In this document: one piece after another, positions 1-14,100 of the stretch
Position numbering within the stretch: the stretch's first letter is position 1
Layout: each line of letters begins with the position of its first letter
Source: Apostichopus californicus
Lineage: Eukaryota; Echinodermata; Holothuroidea; Aspidochirotida; Stichopodidae
DNA: 64,000 nucleotides
Direction: 5' to 3'
Assembly: GCA_020650975.1 (NCBI GenBank)
Contig: JAIPMN010000027.1
Location: forward strand, 1 to 64,000
Translations under genes and position numbers: made by a program
Notes under the pieces: model-generated
What the model was told of the DNA's origin: nothing
The model's database searches: none
The model's input: only the letters and a program-made list of their open reading frames with translations

Positions 1-186
1 ATAATATGTATATATATAATATGTATATATATCCTCATACGATCCTCGTCAGGCTCTTCTCTACTTCTGCCTCTTGTGACGATCCTCATACGATCCTCCT
101 CAGGATCTCTTCTCTATTTCCTTTCCTTTTTTCGTTTACCTATGGAGGCTTCACAAGTAGACAATGATTTTACGTTTTCTTTGCAG

Positions 187-319
187 CTCTTATCAGAAAC
201 TTACCGAGTATATTCCAGCACTTGGATCTTCAACATCCCAACACTGCCGTAAGTAAGGTGGTCAAAGCCTGCATGGAGCTGAGTACAGATAAACAGCAGG
301 AAGTCCGGGATGAATTCAG
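187..319 (+). CDS. ATR: ATR exon 1 of window (HEAT)
   Basis: Acceptor TTTGCAG, donor GTAGCT. The first two bases finish a codon from the preceding exon, then it reads [15 protein letters not shown] to QQEVRDEFR, a HEAT-type helix pair corresponding to the human segment near residue 800 ending in DIRVAFS. It leaves phase 2. Confidence 0.85.
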
Positions 320-3300
320 GTAGCTAACTTCCATCATGTTGGCATGGTAATAAAAAACCAAATAGGTGGTCTCCTTGTCTCTGTTAATAACCTGAAATGT
401 TTGGTTGTGTGAGAATTGTGTATGTCAGATGATCATTTATTCCAAATGGTGGGGATCTAAGCATTTATACAGGGAAACAGGTCATTTTCATAAAAATACA
501 AATTAGAATCTTATCACAAACTTCTTTCAATCTTTGCTTCCACACCACCAGTAGTGTAGTATTAATGATGTAAGGACTCTAGATTTCAAAATGTTGTGCT
601 TGACCCTCATTTTTTTTTCATTTTTCAGGAAAAGACTAAAGTTTCTGGTGAACAGTGGTAAGCCTTGTAGCAGCAGCAACATCAAGGCTGTCATTTCAAA
701 ACTCAAGTCCGCTTTCGATTCTGCCAAAGCTGCCTCTGACTGCAGACTAGCAGAGAGTGTGGTAATGATGCTTGGAGAATTGGGCAGGTAAGTTGTTGGT
801 CAGTCAAAGATGTCATTGTATTTCTAAGTACTTTACAGCCCTCCCTGCCCCCGCCTCCCCCATACCCTACCCCCCCACAACCTTCCCTGACATAGTCAAA
901 CTCAAGGAGCTGTATACCTACTTGAATCGTTTGTCTTCTCAATCATTTACTTTGCCCCATAGCAACCAATTGTAACCATGGAAACCATGAAAATGGCAAA
1001 TTGGTTCTACTGTTTGTTTTTTTCAAAATTTTGTTGCCTTTATCTTCTTCCTACAAACCGTGCATGGCTGAACTCTACGTCGCAGTAGAACTTGTAGTCA
1101 AACTGTTGTCAATCGAATATCTCTACCTTTATCTGCTCCTAACAAAGTATTAAAGTTGATGCTTTAAGTAGGCTTTCTGTATGTAGTCCGGGGCTAGTTG
1201 AACTGCTGGTCAATGATTCAAATTGGTCAACCGAGACTTCACAAAAGATCATCATTAGTCATTGTCATAGTCAAGTTCTTTAGTCTATTAAAAAGTTGGC
1301 AAATTCAAAGAATAGTTTGCTGTGAACAGAGGTTTATTTTTATTTGTACTTTACTTTCTTTTGCCAGTTTTTTTTATTAAAGAAGAATACATTGTTTTAT
1401 AAAGTTTAAAACATTCAAGTTTTGGGACTTTCCTGCATTTCCATGGGAAAGGGTGATGAGCCAAACATTCATTTTCTTGTTTTCCTTAGAGTTGCTGACG
1501 GTGAACTCTTATTGGTGGTTATAATTAGTTTGTTAGACAGCCTCCTCTCATCCTCCAATCTAGTGAAGGCTGCAGCTCTCCTCCAGGTAAGCCTTTGTTC
1601 AACAAGAATGATTGCAGGTGGCATATTGGTACGGTATTTTCTTGTTTTTTATAGAAATTACCGTTCATGCATACAAATCTTGAAGTCAGTGTGACTAGTA
1701 TAGCATGCAAACTGTTTTAAGTCAGTGTCGTAAAATCACACGATCCGTAGGACACCGTGACTTTTACAATCTCAGTAACTTGATACGAGTTTGTCTAGTG
1801 TAAAATTATGATAAAGATCACCCTTTGCTTCTTTGTTTATTGTAATACAAAGCAGAAAGAAGTTTGATAGAAGTCAAATCGCAAATCGAAAAGCTGAATG
1901 GTGTTTGAAATTATTCCCAAGTTTCCACTTTCTGCCTCCGTGTCTAGTTGAAAGAAGTCGCAACCGCCAAAGGTTTCACCCTGCCAAATCTCTTCACCAA
2001 GTTCAAAGGTCAAATCTGTAAGTTCACAGTTGATGCAATGGAGGAAGCAGTGAACAAAAAGAAGACAGATATCACCTTGATTGCTGACACTGTCGCAAGC
2101 GCTCTAGAGTTTGCCGACACCAAGACGTTTCTATCGGTAAGATAAAACGTTGTTTGTATGCTACCACCGATCTATATGCCATTTAAAACCAAAGGAGAGA
2201 CAAACAGTACACAATTGAGCTAAACTGACAAGATAAGATCCTTTGTTCATAAATGTTATTAAAAGTTTGATGGTTAGATATTTGGATCCTAACGGGATCG
2301 CCTATAGCCCAGCATATAGTGTATAATCTGTTCACTAAATTGGTGTATCATGGCTAAAGTAGTAAACTAAACAAGTGCATGCCACCTCTAGTCACATTTG
2401 CTATCATGATGTTGAATATGAATCGATATTGGCAATCCAGGTGTAAAATTAACCCAAATGCAGTTTGCTGTTGCTAAGCAATATTTTATTGTTAGCCGCA
2501 AGTCAACACATTCTACCTATACCTTCTACTTTATTATTTTTTTTTTTTTTTTTAATATCATTATTCATTTTTTTGTTAATATCATTATAAATTTTATCTT
2601 AAAACAAAACAAAGAAAAATCTATCACAAATCATTGTTTAGATAGTCATTGTTCCAAAGACAATTTGAATTTGTAAGAGTACGTCGGTATGAGTACACAT
2701 TTGTCGTATCCCATCGTGTTTTGATTAATTGCCAAGAACTCTTTCTGCCATTTATCATTTATCATAATTGTTGCATTGTTTTTGTTGGTTTAGAAAAATT
2801 TGAAGCTTGTCTTACCTCTGATAGTAAAGAAGGCTTCTGAGGTATCAACAGCCTTGTTGAGGGTACTTGGAGAACTTCTGCAAATGGTTAGTAATTCCTG
2901 CGTCAATTCTTTCTTGTTCTTTTTCTCGAAGTCGTCCTTTTTGCACTTTAAAACATTAATTGTAAGTTCAGATTAGAAGATGTTTTGTAGATAATTTATT
3001 GAAAGAAAGGAGATCAGTTTATTGCAAAGAAAAAGAGAGAAAAGTTTACAATATCTTGGGATATGAATTGCTTTATAAGATTCTTTGAAAAATATGATTA
3101 CTTCTTCATCTGATTTTTGTTTGAATTTCTATCGTCAGAAACACCGAGAGTTATTGGTGATCAACTTTAAGTATGTCTTTTCCTACCTGGTGCGCAACTG
3201 CTCAAAAGATGAACTTGAGAAGGCATTGTTCTATGTCCATGTAAGCATCAGCCATCTTCACTACACCCAACTTGGTCTCTGTGGTTATAGAGTTCATTGG

Positions 3301-6300
3301 TTCATAGAGTGACCGCCATTTTGCCATCGCTGTATGACGTCCACATAACCCTTGATGCCATTATTAGGCTGGTACCATTAATGATTGAATTAATTGCAGT
3401 TACTGTTACACAATACACATTTGCTTTCAATGGTATAGGCACTAAGGCCTATTTTATGTGTTAGGCTAACACTAAAACAATGTGAAACTTATCTTGAAGA
3501 GAAAAATGTTCCACACTGCTAGTTGAAAACCTCATCCCAATATCTTGCCCCTAACTCAAGGAAATGATTGATTGAATGTTATCTATATTGAATTGCTAAA
3601 CCTTCAACTAGTCCAGTTAGATTAAAAGTAGGGAGTCTGTGATGTCATCTGGGCAAATACTCTTCAATAGCTTTACGTAGTTGATTATTACCTAATACAT
3701 CTGGAATGTTTACTAAAGCTTCCAAGGTTCTCTGTGTATTTAGAATGTCATCAAAATCTCTTTTTGTAGAAATATTTTCCCTTCTGTGGATAAATGATTG
3801 ACAAATTATAAAGTAACACATAGACATTTTCAGCTGAGGTGCTCTGGTGACATTCATTCAGCTGTTGCCAGATGCAATCATAAAATATCACTTAAAAATT
3901 TGAAAAATTCATATCTTTTCGATACAAACTGCTATGAGGATGTGGTTTTCGCCTAAAGATTCGAAAAATTTTCCGGTAATTTGGTAAAGCATTCAACGTC
4001 AACCACCAGAGAATCTTTTTAACTGTATGAATTCTGTGGAAGGAGGGGACATGGGAGGGGAGGGGACAGGGGAGGAGGGAGACGAGGGAAGGGAAAACTG
4101 TCTAAGCACTCTGTTATCCTTAACTGTACATTATGTTCTCGAATGCTTGGTGTCATGGAAAGAGAATCACCTGATTTCTCCTGTCAGTCATTTTGAAAGT
4201 TTCTCAACTTGTCACTTTACCAACATAATTTTGTCGTTGGGAGCATCACCCATTGCCATGGTTACACCTTCTCTTGAAAGCTCTCATATCTTGTTTTTTT
4301 TTTTTTGCATTTTGCAGAGAGAGACTGAGTTTGATTTCAGCAGTCTGTTGCACATTGATTATCAGAGCTTCCACAACGAACTACTGCTGCATCTCAGTGA
4401 AAACTACTCAAAGGTCAGAGGTCATGACCTTGACATGTTTGTCTTGAACATTAATGGGTTGAAAAGTATTTGTATTCATAGTATTGTATTGCAATCATTA
4501 AACGGTGTAATCATAATGGCCAGTTTGTTCTCACAGATAGCATACGTCCCTTGAGTACGTTTTTTGCCACGAAAGAGTCTTCCATTTCAATGTTCTGTTA
4601 GCATTGAGAGTAAACTGATGAAGTTATTACACAGAAAACACAGAGTAATAGGTCATTTAAGAGACAGCCTGTCTGACATATGTAATCCTGTCACAAATCC
4701 CTGTTGTACAGGTTAAGTGTATGGATTTAGCACATATTACTGAATTCCATAAACTATGAATTTTCCACAAAATTTCATACACAAGGCGACCCAATAATAA
4801 GTTATTTAAGAGACAGCCTGCCTGACATATATAATCCTGTCACAAATCCCTGTTGTACAGGTTAAGTGTATGGGTTTAGCACATATTACTGAGTTCCATA
4901 ACTATGATTTTTCCACAAAATTTCATACAGAAGGCAACCCACTCCCTTCACGTTCTTTTTCTCCTTCCACCAAAGATGAAGTCAAATAGGAATATGGTTT
5001 GGTAAATAATATCAAGCAGTACGTACAAAAACATGAATTTTCCATTGAAATCCTACAAACATATTTTTTGCTTTTTCAATGCAGGAATGTTTTATGGTTT
5101 ATTAAATTGTGGTTATTTTACTTCTTGTCTCACATTGTTTGATCAATTGTCAAAATATTCATCTTGTTTGAAATTTTCAGACATGAGTCGATCAACGTAG
5201 ATTTTGTTCATGTCATATTTTTGATTGTTTCTTCTTTCACACCGTACCTTCGATGTTTTTTTTCACCTGTCAGATTAAAAAAAATGAAATGAGATATTTT
5301 AGACCGACTTTTGATTTGTTTTCTTCAGGTATTCAGTGGACTTGCAATGCTGGCTGCCAAGGACGACAGCTACAATGGACCGAGACCAATAACGGAAACA
5401 GAAGATATGGCCGACTTTCTACAACCTCGACTGCTCGGTATCCTAGCATTCTTCGATTCGCAGCTCCTCAATTCTCACATCCCACTGGAAGATAAGAAAT
5501 TGGTCAGTTTTTATCAATCATTTTTTTCCCCATATTTTCAGAGAGTAGTTTATAATCGTAGTATAGTTTAGAAATAGGGATTATAAGAAAAATGCTTACA
5601 AAAATCATTCCAAGCTTTGATTTCAAAAATGTGACCTAATTTAAATCCTGAAACAACAAAGCATAGGATACCTAGGTGTGTCATAGTTTGATAAAGCAAT
5701 TAATTAACATCTGTTATTAAAAAATTTTCTTAAATTTGACGAACAAGCACCGTTGTGATGTCACAGATTCACTTTTGTCTGGACTATCCAAAAAGGTGAC
5801 GAAGGCCTCTTTCGACATCGTACATGCTTTGACGTAGCTTTCTTTGGAATTTTTGGGGGATGTTTCGCAGAGAAGGTGATGAGATCATGTTTATCATTCC
5901 TTTTTCATCAGGCCCTTGAGAGTTTGGTGTGCATAATGCGTCTGATGGGTCCTAAACACATCACAGGGGTCAGGGTGAAGGTGATGACGACCCTGAAGAT
6001 TGGGCTGCAGTACAAGGAACATGGCTTCCCACTTCTTTCATGTCGGGCCTGGGACTGTTATGTCAGGAGGTAAGTACTCGCTTTTTGCAATTTTTCTGTC
6101 TTTTTCATAAATAATAATTCATGCTAGTGTATTTGTCTGGTTCTTGTGCCAGTGTGTGCATGAGTTTCTCTGAAGTGAAATTACCCAAGATGTAAATTTG
6201 GTTTTACGAATCCATTTATTTATGATGCGATGATCTCGTCCGTTTCGTTCCTCCTCTGTTTATGTAATCAGCGTGGAACCCTCGGCTCTCGGACCGATGC

Positions 6301-9300
6301 TGAGTCAGGTCATAGTCACTCTTCTACCGCTCTTGCAGGAACTTCCGTCTCAGGTGTCGGCCATCTTTCACTTCCTCATCGTTGAAAACCAGTAAGTAAA
6401 GAGCAGAAAGGTATGAAGTCCTTCTGATATTGTGGCCAATTAGGTTTAGATCATGTATGAGGGGCCATGCATTGCTATGGTTCTGGACCGTTTCCTACCC
6501 CCCCACCCCTCAATCCCTTCCCCATTGGTTTATTCTCTGTCTTAACTATCTCTAGAACCTACTCCAGAAATGCCCCTCACCTCACTCTTAATGTTTTCAA
6601 AGCACCACCGAACATTAATGTTTGGTAAAAAGATAACATAGATCTGAATTCAATATTTATTATTTTGATGAGACACTCTGCATATATGACTTGCAGAAGG
6701 TATTTGTAAGCTCGTCACAATATTCCGTACAATGTTTATGGTGTCTAGCCTGGTTACCTGTTACCAAAAGAAATAGCAAGTTGGTCGATAAGTAGCATGC
6801 AGTAAGCCTTGAATATGATGTCGCTTCTGTCGTTACTGTTTAATCCCATTTGATAAAATTGTCCATTTTAAAGCTGATTTACTCTTTGTAAGCTGGTTAT
6901 GAATGCAGTCTGACACACACCATTTTGGGTCATACCTATTTTCTGTCTCTTCCACTAATATCAGAAAGACGTTCGGCGATCATTTCCGCGAGTTGTACTT
7001 CATGCCGTCCTTGGTGGAATTACAGGAAGTCAATAAAGTCATAGCGAGACACAAAGAACACCACAGTACTCAGCCAGACGTCAGAAATCAACTCAGAGAA
7101 GCTATGAAGGGCGTGGCTCACGACAGCGTAGATGTTAGGGTTCATGCTCTCTCGAAATTGAGAGACCTGCTCTATACAAATCAGGTAATTGGTAGCTGTG
7201 TGCTGAAGATACCTATATGTGTACTGTAATGGATAGGGAAAGCAATCTAAAGAAACTAACACAAAGAAAGAAAAAATTAGGGTTCATGCTCTGTCTAAAT
7301 TGAGAGACCTGCTTTATACAAATCAGGTAAGACCTAGCTTTGTGTTGAGGTTGGTAGACAACAGACCTGTAATTGATAGGCAAAGCAAATCCAAATAAAA
7401 CTAGTAAAAGGCTTTTTGATTGACCATAATTCAAAACCACAGAGAGACAAATTAATTGTTCTGTTTAGTATGTCCAATGATCATCAAACCCTAAGCTCAA
7501 TGAATGTATGGTTCCTGATTCGAACAGGTCTCCAGTTTTCTGTCCATTTGGTAGCATTCCATGAGGAATTGAGGAATGGCAGATGTATGTTTCTTACGGT
7601 TGACTTTGTAACATTTTATTTAAATTCCTTTTACTTCCAGTCTTCGCTTCATGAGTTTGTGATGGGAAGTGAGGACGTTGACTCCATTATTACAGAACTG
7701 CTTTCAGTGGTGAGTGATTAAAACCAGGTCCCCATTGTCATTTATTTCAAAAATATTTACACCCTTTGTGAAAATATGATGAGGAAGGGGGACCATTTCT
7801 GTGAGCAGGGCCAACAGCTTTCCCCCCTGTTGACTTATTAGATTAGGAATTCTTCGTTGAAATGTTTCAATATAAAACTATTATAGAATTGACATATTCT
7901 TTAGAAAACACTAATTGCATCCTTTCACCGAGTGGTTCATTTCTTAATTGTACCAAAAACAAGGAAGCTGCCCGAAGATTTCAAGGTTCAAATATGTGAA
8001 CAATTGGTTACAATATGATATGATTGAAAAGGCTATGAAACTTGTGGTCCCTCACCTAAGATTCTTGTTTTTCTTCATGGGGGGAGGGGGGTGGTTGGGA
8101 GGGGGTATTCGATTTCTTTTTGATTGATACAGCTTGTACCCTATAAGCATGACATATTCTTTCACTGGACACTGTGAAACTTTTACCAATGAAATTTGTT
8201 TCGAAAAATGTCACAAATTATGTTAGCCAGTAACCGTTGCTCCTTTCTTAAATCCAGTTGTTAAGTGGCTGCCGTGACTCAAATTCAGAAGCCCAAAGTC
8301 TGTTTGGTGAGTGCCTGGGAGCTCTTGGGGCTGTGGACCCTGGCCTGTTAGACCTCGGCACCACCAGTAAGAAGAACCACAGGACTAAAGTTTACGTGAG
8401 TGTCGTAACACCCCTCTGTGCGAGTTATTGTTGTTTGCATGAAGTGGATATGCTGTCGCATGTTACCCTTTGTAATGTATTTAAAGTAATATTATCTGTT
8501 TTAATTAATAATTTTATAATTAGCGATAAATCCTTTCTTATTATGTGTTTTTTTTTTTTTTTTAGTTGGAAAACACTGTTAAGATTTACACCTCACCTTA
8601 GACAACCAGTAATGAAAATACGACCAAGAATAAATGCAATGTTCAAAGTGAGCTCGTTATAATTTAGGTTTTAAGTATAGCCAACCTTTTTTCAAACATA
8701 AATGACTTTCATTTTTCAGTTTTCGGACTTTACTCCACGTGTCATTGTTTCCTCATTTATCTATTTAGACCAACGTCGACGACATGAACTTCGCCTACGA
8801 CCTGATCATCGAACTAGCCCGAGGATTCCTGGCAGCGTCAGATACTAGAGCTCAGGACTGCTCGGCTTACGCCATTCAAGAGATGCTACAGGTATACCGA
8901 TGTGGCAGTAAAGAAACCACATCCAGGTGAGAAGTCTTTGTCTTGACATCAAAAGTACTGTGTCTTGAATGCAACGAAAATTAGATCTAGTCTTATTCTG
9001 ATCGATTAAATATTTCTATCAGATCTTGCACAGAACAGCAGCTGTGGTTTTAGTCTGGCATTTAATTTGACAAATTTGTTTTGTATCTATACAAACTAGG
9101 AATTTGAGAAGAGTTTCAATTTATCATCTATTCTTTCCGGAAATTTCTACGTTGGGTCCACTCGAAATCGTGTTAAATGTACTTTTAATCGAACTAAGTA
9201 TTCATAAAGCTGCTACTCTATAGTTTCCTCACCATCCTGTCACTTTCACGGTATATGCTGTTTTGCTATTCGCAGTTTGTTCTTTATAATTCATGATTAT

Positions 9301-11058
9301 AATAAAGGAGAAACATTTTTCTTGTCTTATCTGACCAGAAACGGTTCTTTTTATTCATTTGTGAATAAAACATTAAAAATTTCTCTTTAAATGACTAAAA
9401 GTTAGGTGTACTAATCCTGTATCGTCCTTTCATTTCTTTTACAGTAGCGGACAACAGCTTTGGCAAAAGTTTCCCCAACACATTCAAGAGATCCTAACAC
9501 CTCTGTTGCATACCAAGTACGTCCCATCTAACCCCTCGGTCACCAGCGACGTCCCCAAACCGATCTACCGTAGCGCCAAGGGAAGCACGTACAAGGACTG
9601 GGTCTGTTTCTGGACCGGTCACCTTGTAAATATGATGGTGAGTGGAAACGACTTCTGTCTCGTCCTATCATACACCCCCCCCCCCCATGTGCATAGTGTC
9701 AGTATATCCTGGTCCTGAGCAGAACAGTGGTCTCAACTCAACAGATCCGGTGATTTGTGTTAGCAGGATTTACTGGGATTGATTTCATTGGACTGGAAAT
9801 CATATTTCTCTTGAGTTGTTTAGTTTCAGGCTGTCTGTTGTTTTTACACATAACTTGTGTTTACCCCTGATTGTAGGCATTTTTTTTTTTTCAATTGTAG
9901 CCATCTTTTATAATGGTATTGATCTTTCTATGTACCCCAAAATCCCTTTGGCACCCTTCTTTGCCCCTGATGTTTGCTATAAATCATTCTAATTTTCATG
10001 TCTTGTCGTCACTGACAGGTGAAAGAAGAGAAATCGTCCACAGTCTTCAAAGCATGTCGTGTCATCATCAAGCATGACATAAACACCGCCCTCTTCCTGT
10101 TGCCATACATTTTGCAACACGTTCTTATCGATAGCAACCAAGAGCAAAAAGCAGAGGTAATTATTGGAAACTTATAAACTTTATACTCATCTTTATCTCT
10201 AAAGAGCAAAATGACATATGTTGGGAGCATTTTTTTGATGATTTTCATTACCCCTGCTAAAAACAAATTCTGCCTGTGCAACCAATGCCTATTGGAAGTA
10301 AGTTATACAATGTCCTCCTCCAAATACAAGTTTTGTTTGCATTAAAGAAACTTGTCGGCCCAATGGCGTCACTACGTCTTCTCTATTGAGGATCAAGTTG
10401 TAAATGTTTGAAGATTTAAAAAAAAAAAATTTAACCATCTGTGGTAAATCACTGATTTTAGTGAGTATTTTTGATTGTTTTTGTTGCTGACAGAGGTTAG
10501 CCATAAATACTTTGTCCACAAACTTGACAGAAATCATTTACATGTTTTCACAATGAGAGGGGCGGATCCAATCAAGTATTCAAGTTTTCTCCGACCCCTC
10601 TAAGCACCGTCTTGCATTTATGTCATAATCTGACTTTTAGATTCAAGATGAGATACTGGCCGTCTTGAGACACGACGATGGTAAAGCCAGAGAGGAGAGT
10701 CATCTCAGCGCTCAGACGGTCTTCTCTGTCCTGGATCACCTGACCAGATGGAAACAACAGAGAGCTCAGGAACTGATGAGCCTCGCAAAGACACAAAGCA
10801 AAGCTGCACGTAAGAAATCATTACCAAAGAAAAGATTTTAGAAACGGAAAAAAAAATTGTGGTATGTACTGTATGTGTGTATGTATGTATTTATGTATCT
10901 ATTGGGTTATGTTTGTGTCGGATTACGTATGTGTGTATCCATGTATGTATGTTTGTATGTATGCATGTGGGAATGTTCGTGTAGTGATGATAGTGGTACT
11001 TAGGTTGATTGATATGTAGAGTGGGATATCCAACACCGCACCAACCATTGGGTTCTAT

Positions 11059-11103
<45 letters not shown>

Positions 11104-14100
11104 TACTACTACTACTACTACAGTAAAATAGGGCTGAATTTGGCAAAACAACAAGCACTGTTGGATTATGACATGTAAATCATTGTAGGTATAGAGACAC
11201 ATTCCCACCTTTAAAACATTTGTCATAACCAGTGTTTGTGTTCTCATGTATCTAGGGTGTTCCTGAAGTGCCCAAACCCTGCACACAACAGTGTGATATA
11301 TTGCATTCTTTAATGGTCATAGTCACTTTATCACAGACAATTTTGAGCAACAAAGCTTAAAATATAGTTTCTAAACTTAATACACAAATATAGCACAATC
11401 GGTTTCACTCAGATATATGTTACTTTGAAACACGCATATGAGCCATGACCACATACAGTTTCTAATGACCTCGAGAAAGCCCCACCCCTACCTCCCTCCC
11501 CATCAACGACAAACCCTTTCTGCTGTCATATTATCACTTCACTGCTCCTTCTCTTTAACTATTTAACTTGATCCTACCTTCTTTAGTTATTAATTGTAAT
11601 TATGAATATAGTTTTATATATATTTTTGTATTTCTTATAATGTGCGAGTATCGAAATTTCCGATTTTATGGAGCAATAAAGTTTTACTTACTTACTTACT
11701 TTAGTTGCCAAAGCAGCCAGTCATGATCAGGATGCTGGGATACTAGCAGTTACCAAGTTTCTTAAACAGATACCTCAGGATGTGTTGTCCAGAGCTTCAT
11801 ACCAGTGCAAGGCCTATGCCAGAGCCCTGATGCACTTTGAAGCACATCTGAAATCAGATGGGAATAATTTACAGAACCATTTACCATTTCTGCAGGTAAG
11901 GAAGACATTTGAAATGTTTGTTCTAATCTAAGCTCTAAGAGGTTTATTGTCTGTTTAAAGTTCTCACAAACGCAATCAGTCGTATTTTTATTCCAAATTT
12001 CAGATATGGTAGTCTAGGCATAGTGTAGTATCCGGAGTACAACACACATTAAAGTAATTTGTCGTTACCATTTCATGAACTTGGGGTTTGCTAAAGACAG
12101 ATATTTGTCAGCAAGTCTCAAGTTGTTTAAATAAATGCTTCATGAAATTGACTGAGATACATGTTATGAAGTAACATTTGGTAGTATTGAGGGTTGAGTG
12201 TAAATCCATGTTACTACCATTTAAGTCCAAAATGCCGAAAAGTTATCTACGTTTAAGTTTTGCCTCTCCAGTGAAATGCACGAAGTTGACAGATAAATGT
12301 AACTCTGTTTTCTCCTCGTAACAGAAAATCTACGTAGCACTCGACGAGCCAGATGGGGTGCTTGGGGTATCAGCGACCCGAATGGTTAAACCGTCTCTGA
12401 ACGATCAGATATTAGACCATGAGAGCAAAGGTATGTTAAGAATTCTTTTGCCAAACCGGGGAAACTGGTACAAACGAAGCTGGCTTGTAAAATCTGAGTC
12501 CATCCAGCAAGTATGCGGTATAGGTTTATGGCCATACCTGCATGCAACTGCGACACAGACATTTGTAAAGTAGAATAATCTGTTTTCAGAATATCCGTCT
12601 CGTGTCACTGTAGGTTGTTTCGGATGAAACAGCTGAGGCGTGAATCTGGGTTATACGGTATGCAAGGTACTGTGGCTTCTGACTGGCGCCCCCAACAAAG
12701 CAATGGCTATATAGGGATCGCCACCAACTGAGGGCCAAATAGCTCTGTTGGTATCATGCTGGGTCTGTATTCCCAGAGGTCACTGGTTCGAATCCAGCTC
12801 TAAAACATAAATTTATATGCTCGTTTCCATTCCAAACTAAATACATGACGTCATCTTTGAAACATCAGTGTCATTTTTGTGTGTTGTTTTTAAGTTTGTT
12901 GAATATATCAGAAAAGAAATATTTCAGTTAGGAATAGAATTTCTTCAGAGTGGGATAAAGATGGGATAATAGATCCAGGTATGTAGCGCATGTTATACAA
13001 ATTCTGCGAGACAGGATTTTGCGGGGTACATTTGTGCTTTGAACTAAATAAGTTCACACAGGGAATATTCATTCAGTGACGACATTTTGCATAGCCAAAT
13101 GACTTGTGTTATTCATAAACTATAAAATATACCAACATCCTGTCTATTTTAGAATTAATTTTTTCCTTTATTTTGCCTGGCATTTTGTTTGTGCTATACT
13201 AGATATACTTTTCTGTGATATATATATATATCAAATGGATTTTTTGTTTGGCCAGGTAAACTGGGTGAGGCTCAGGCCTGTTATGAACAGGCCATTCAAC
13301 TTGAACCAAATTATCTTGGGAATCACCAGGGTCTCTTGAAATCCTTGATGGACCTGGGTCAGCTGAATACTGCCCTCAATCTGGTCAATGGTGTTCTGGC
13401 TGACAAGTATGTATATATGTTATCCCTTTATCATATTAAAGTAATGTCTTGACTGGATTTGTATTGTATGGTCTTCTAATGCAGTTATCTTGGAGATATT
13501 TTATACAGAATTAAGTATATACAATTGGTTTACTATACAAGATACTCCAATATGTACATTACTGGGATGTGTTGAATTAGAAGTAGTTATCAATGATCTC
13601 CACCAACCCACCCCCACCCCACCCGACCCCCCCCCGCCCAAATACAAGATAATACATAGAGGGGTGGAGGCTAGCTATGTAGAAATGTCAATGTGCATAT
13701 TACTAGAGGAAACTTGTCTTTAGAGATATTTGTTATAAAAAATAGTTGAAGTTTGACAGAAAAGTAATAATCTCAGCTTTGTCCTTTTTTTTGCTCTTAT
13801 TGCTTACTCCTTCAGCTTCACAAAGTCCAAGTTTTTCTCTGTTCATAAGTTGAATAAATCTTTTACGATATGTATGTATCTCTATCCTCTTTCTTATGAG
13901 AGGTGCGAAATTCACGACAGACTTTAATGAAATGATGTTTCTGTCTCTCTGGCGCAGGCCTGCCCTGACCTCTCAGCTGAATGCTTACAGAGTCGAGGCC
14001 TGCTGGAAGTTATCACGATGGGATTCCCTGGAGACGCATCTACAGAAGGAAACCTCCACCTCTGATTGGAGGATTGGGCTTGGAAGAATCCTACTTGCTG

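Noticed and set aside
4027-4554. 175-codon plus ORF
   Set aside because: It contains ATR exon 7 in the same frame and merely runs on into both introns; the limits are set by splice sites and the human alignment.
8363-8372. GTAAGA inside exon 13 as a donor
   Set aside because: Using it would leave phase 1 and break the frame with exon 14.
12731-12804. Functional tRNA gene
   Set aside because: The acceptor stem does not pair properly and the anticodon loop is of unusual size; treated as a SINE relic.
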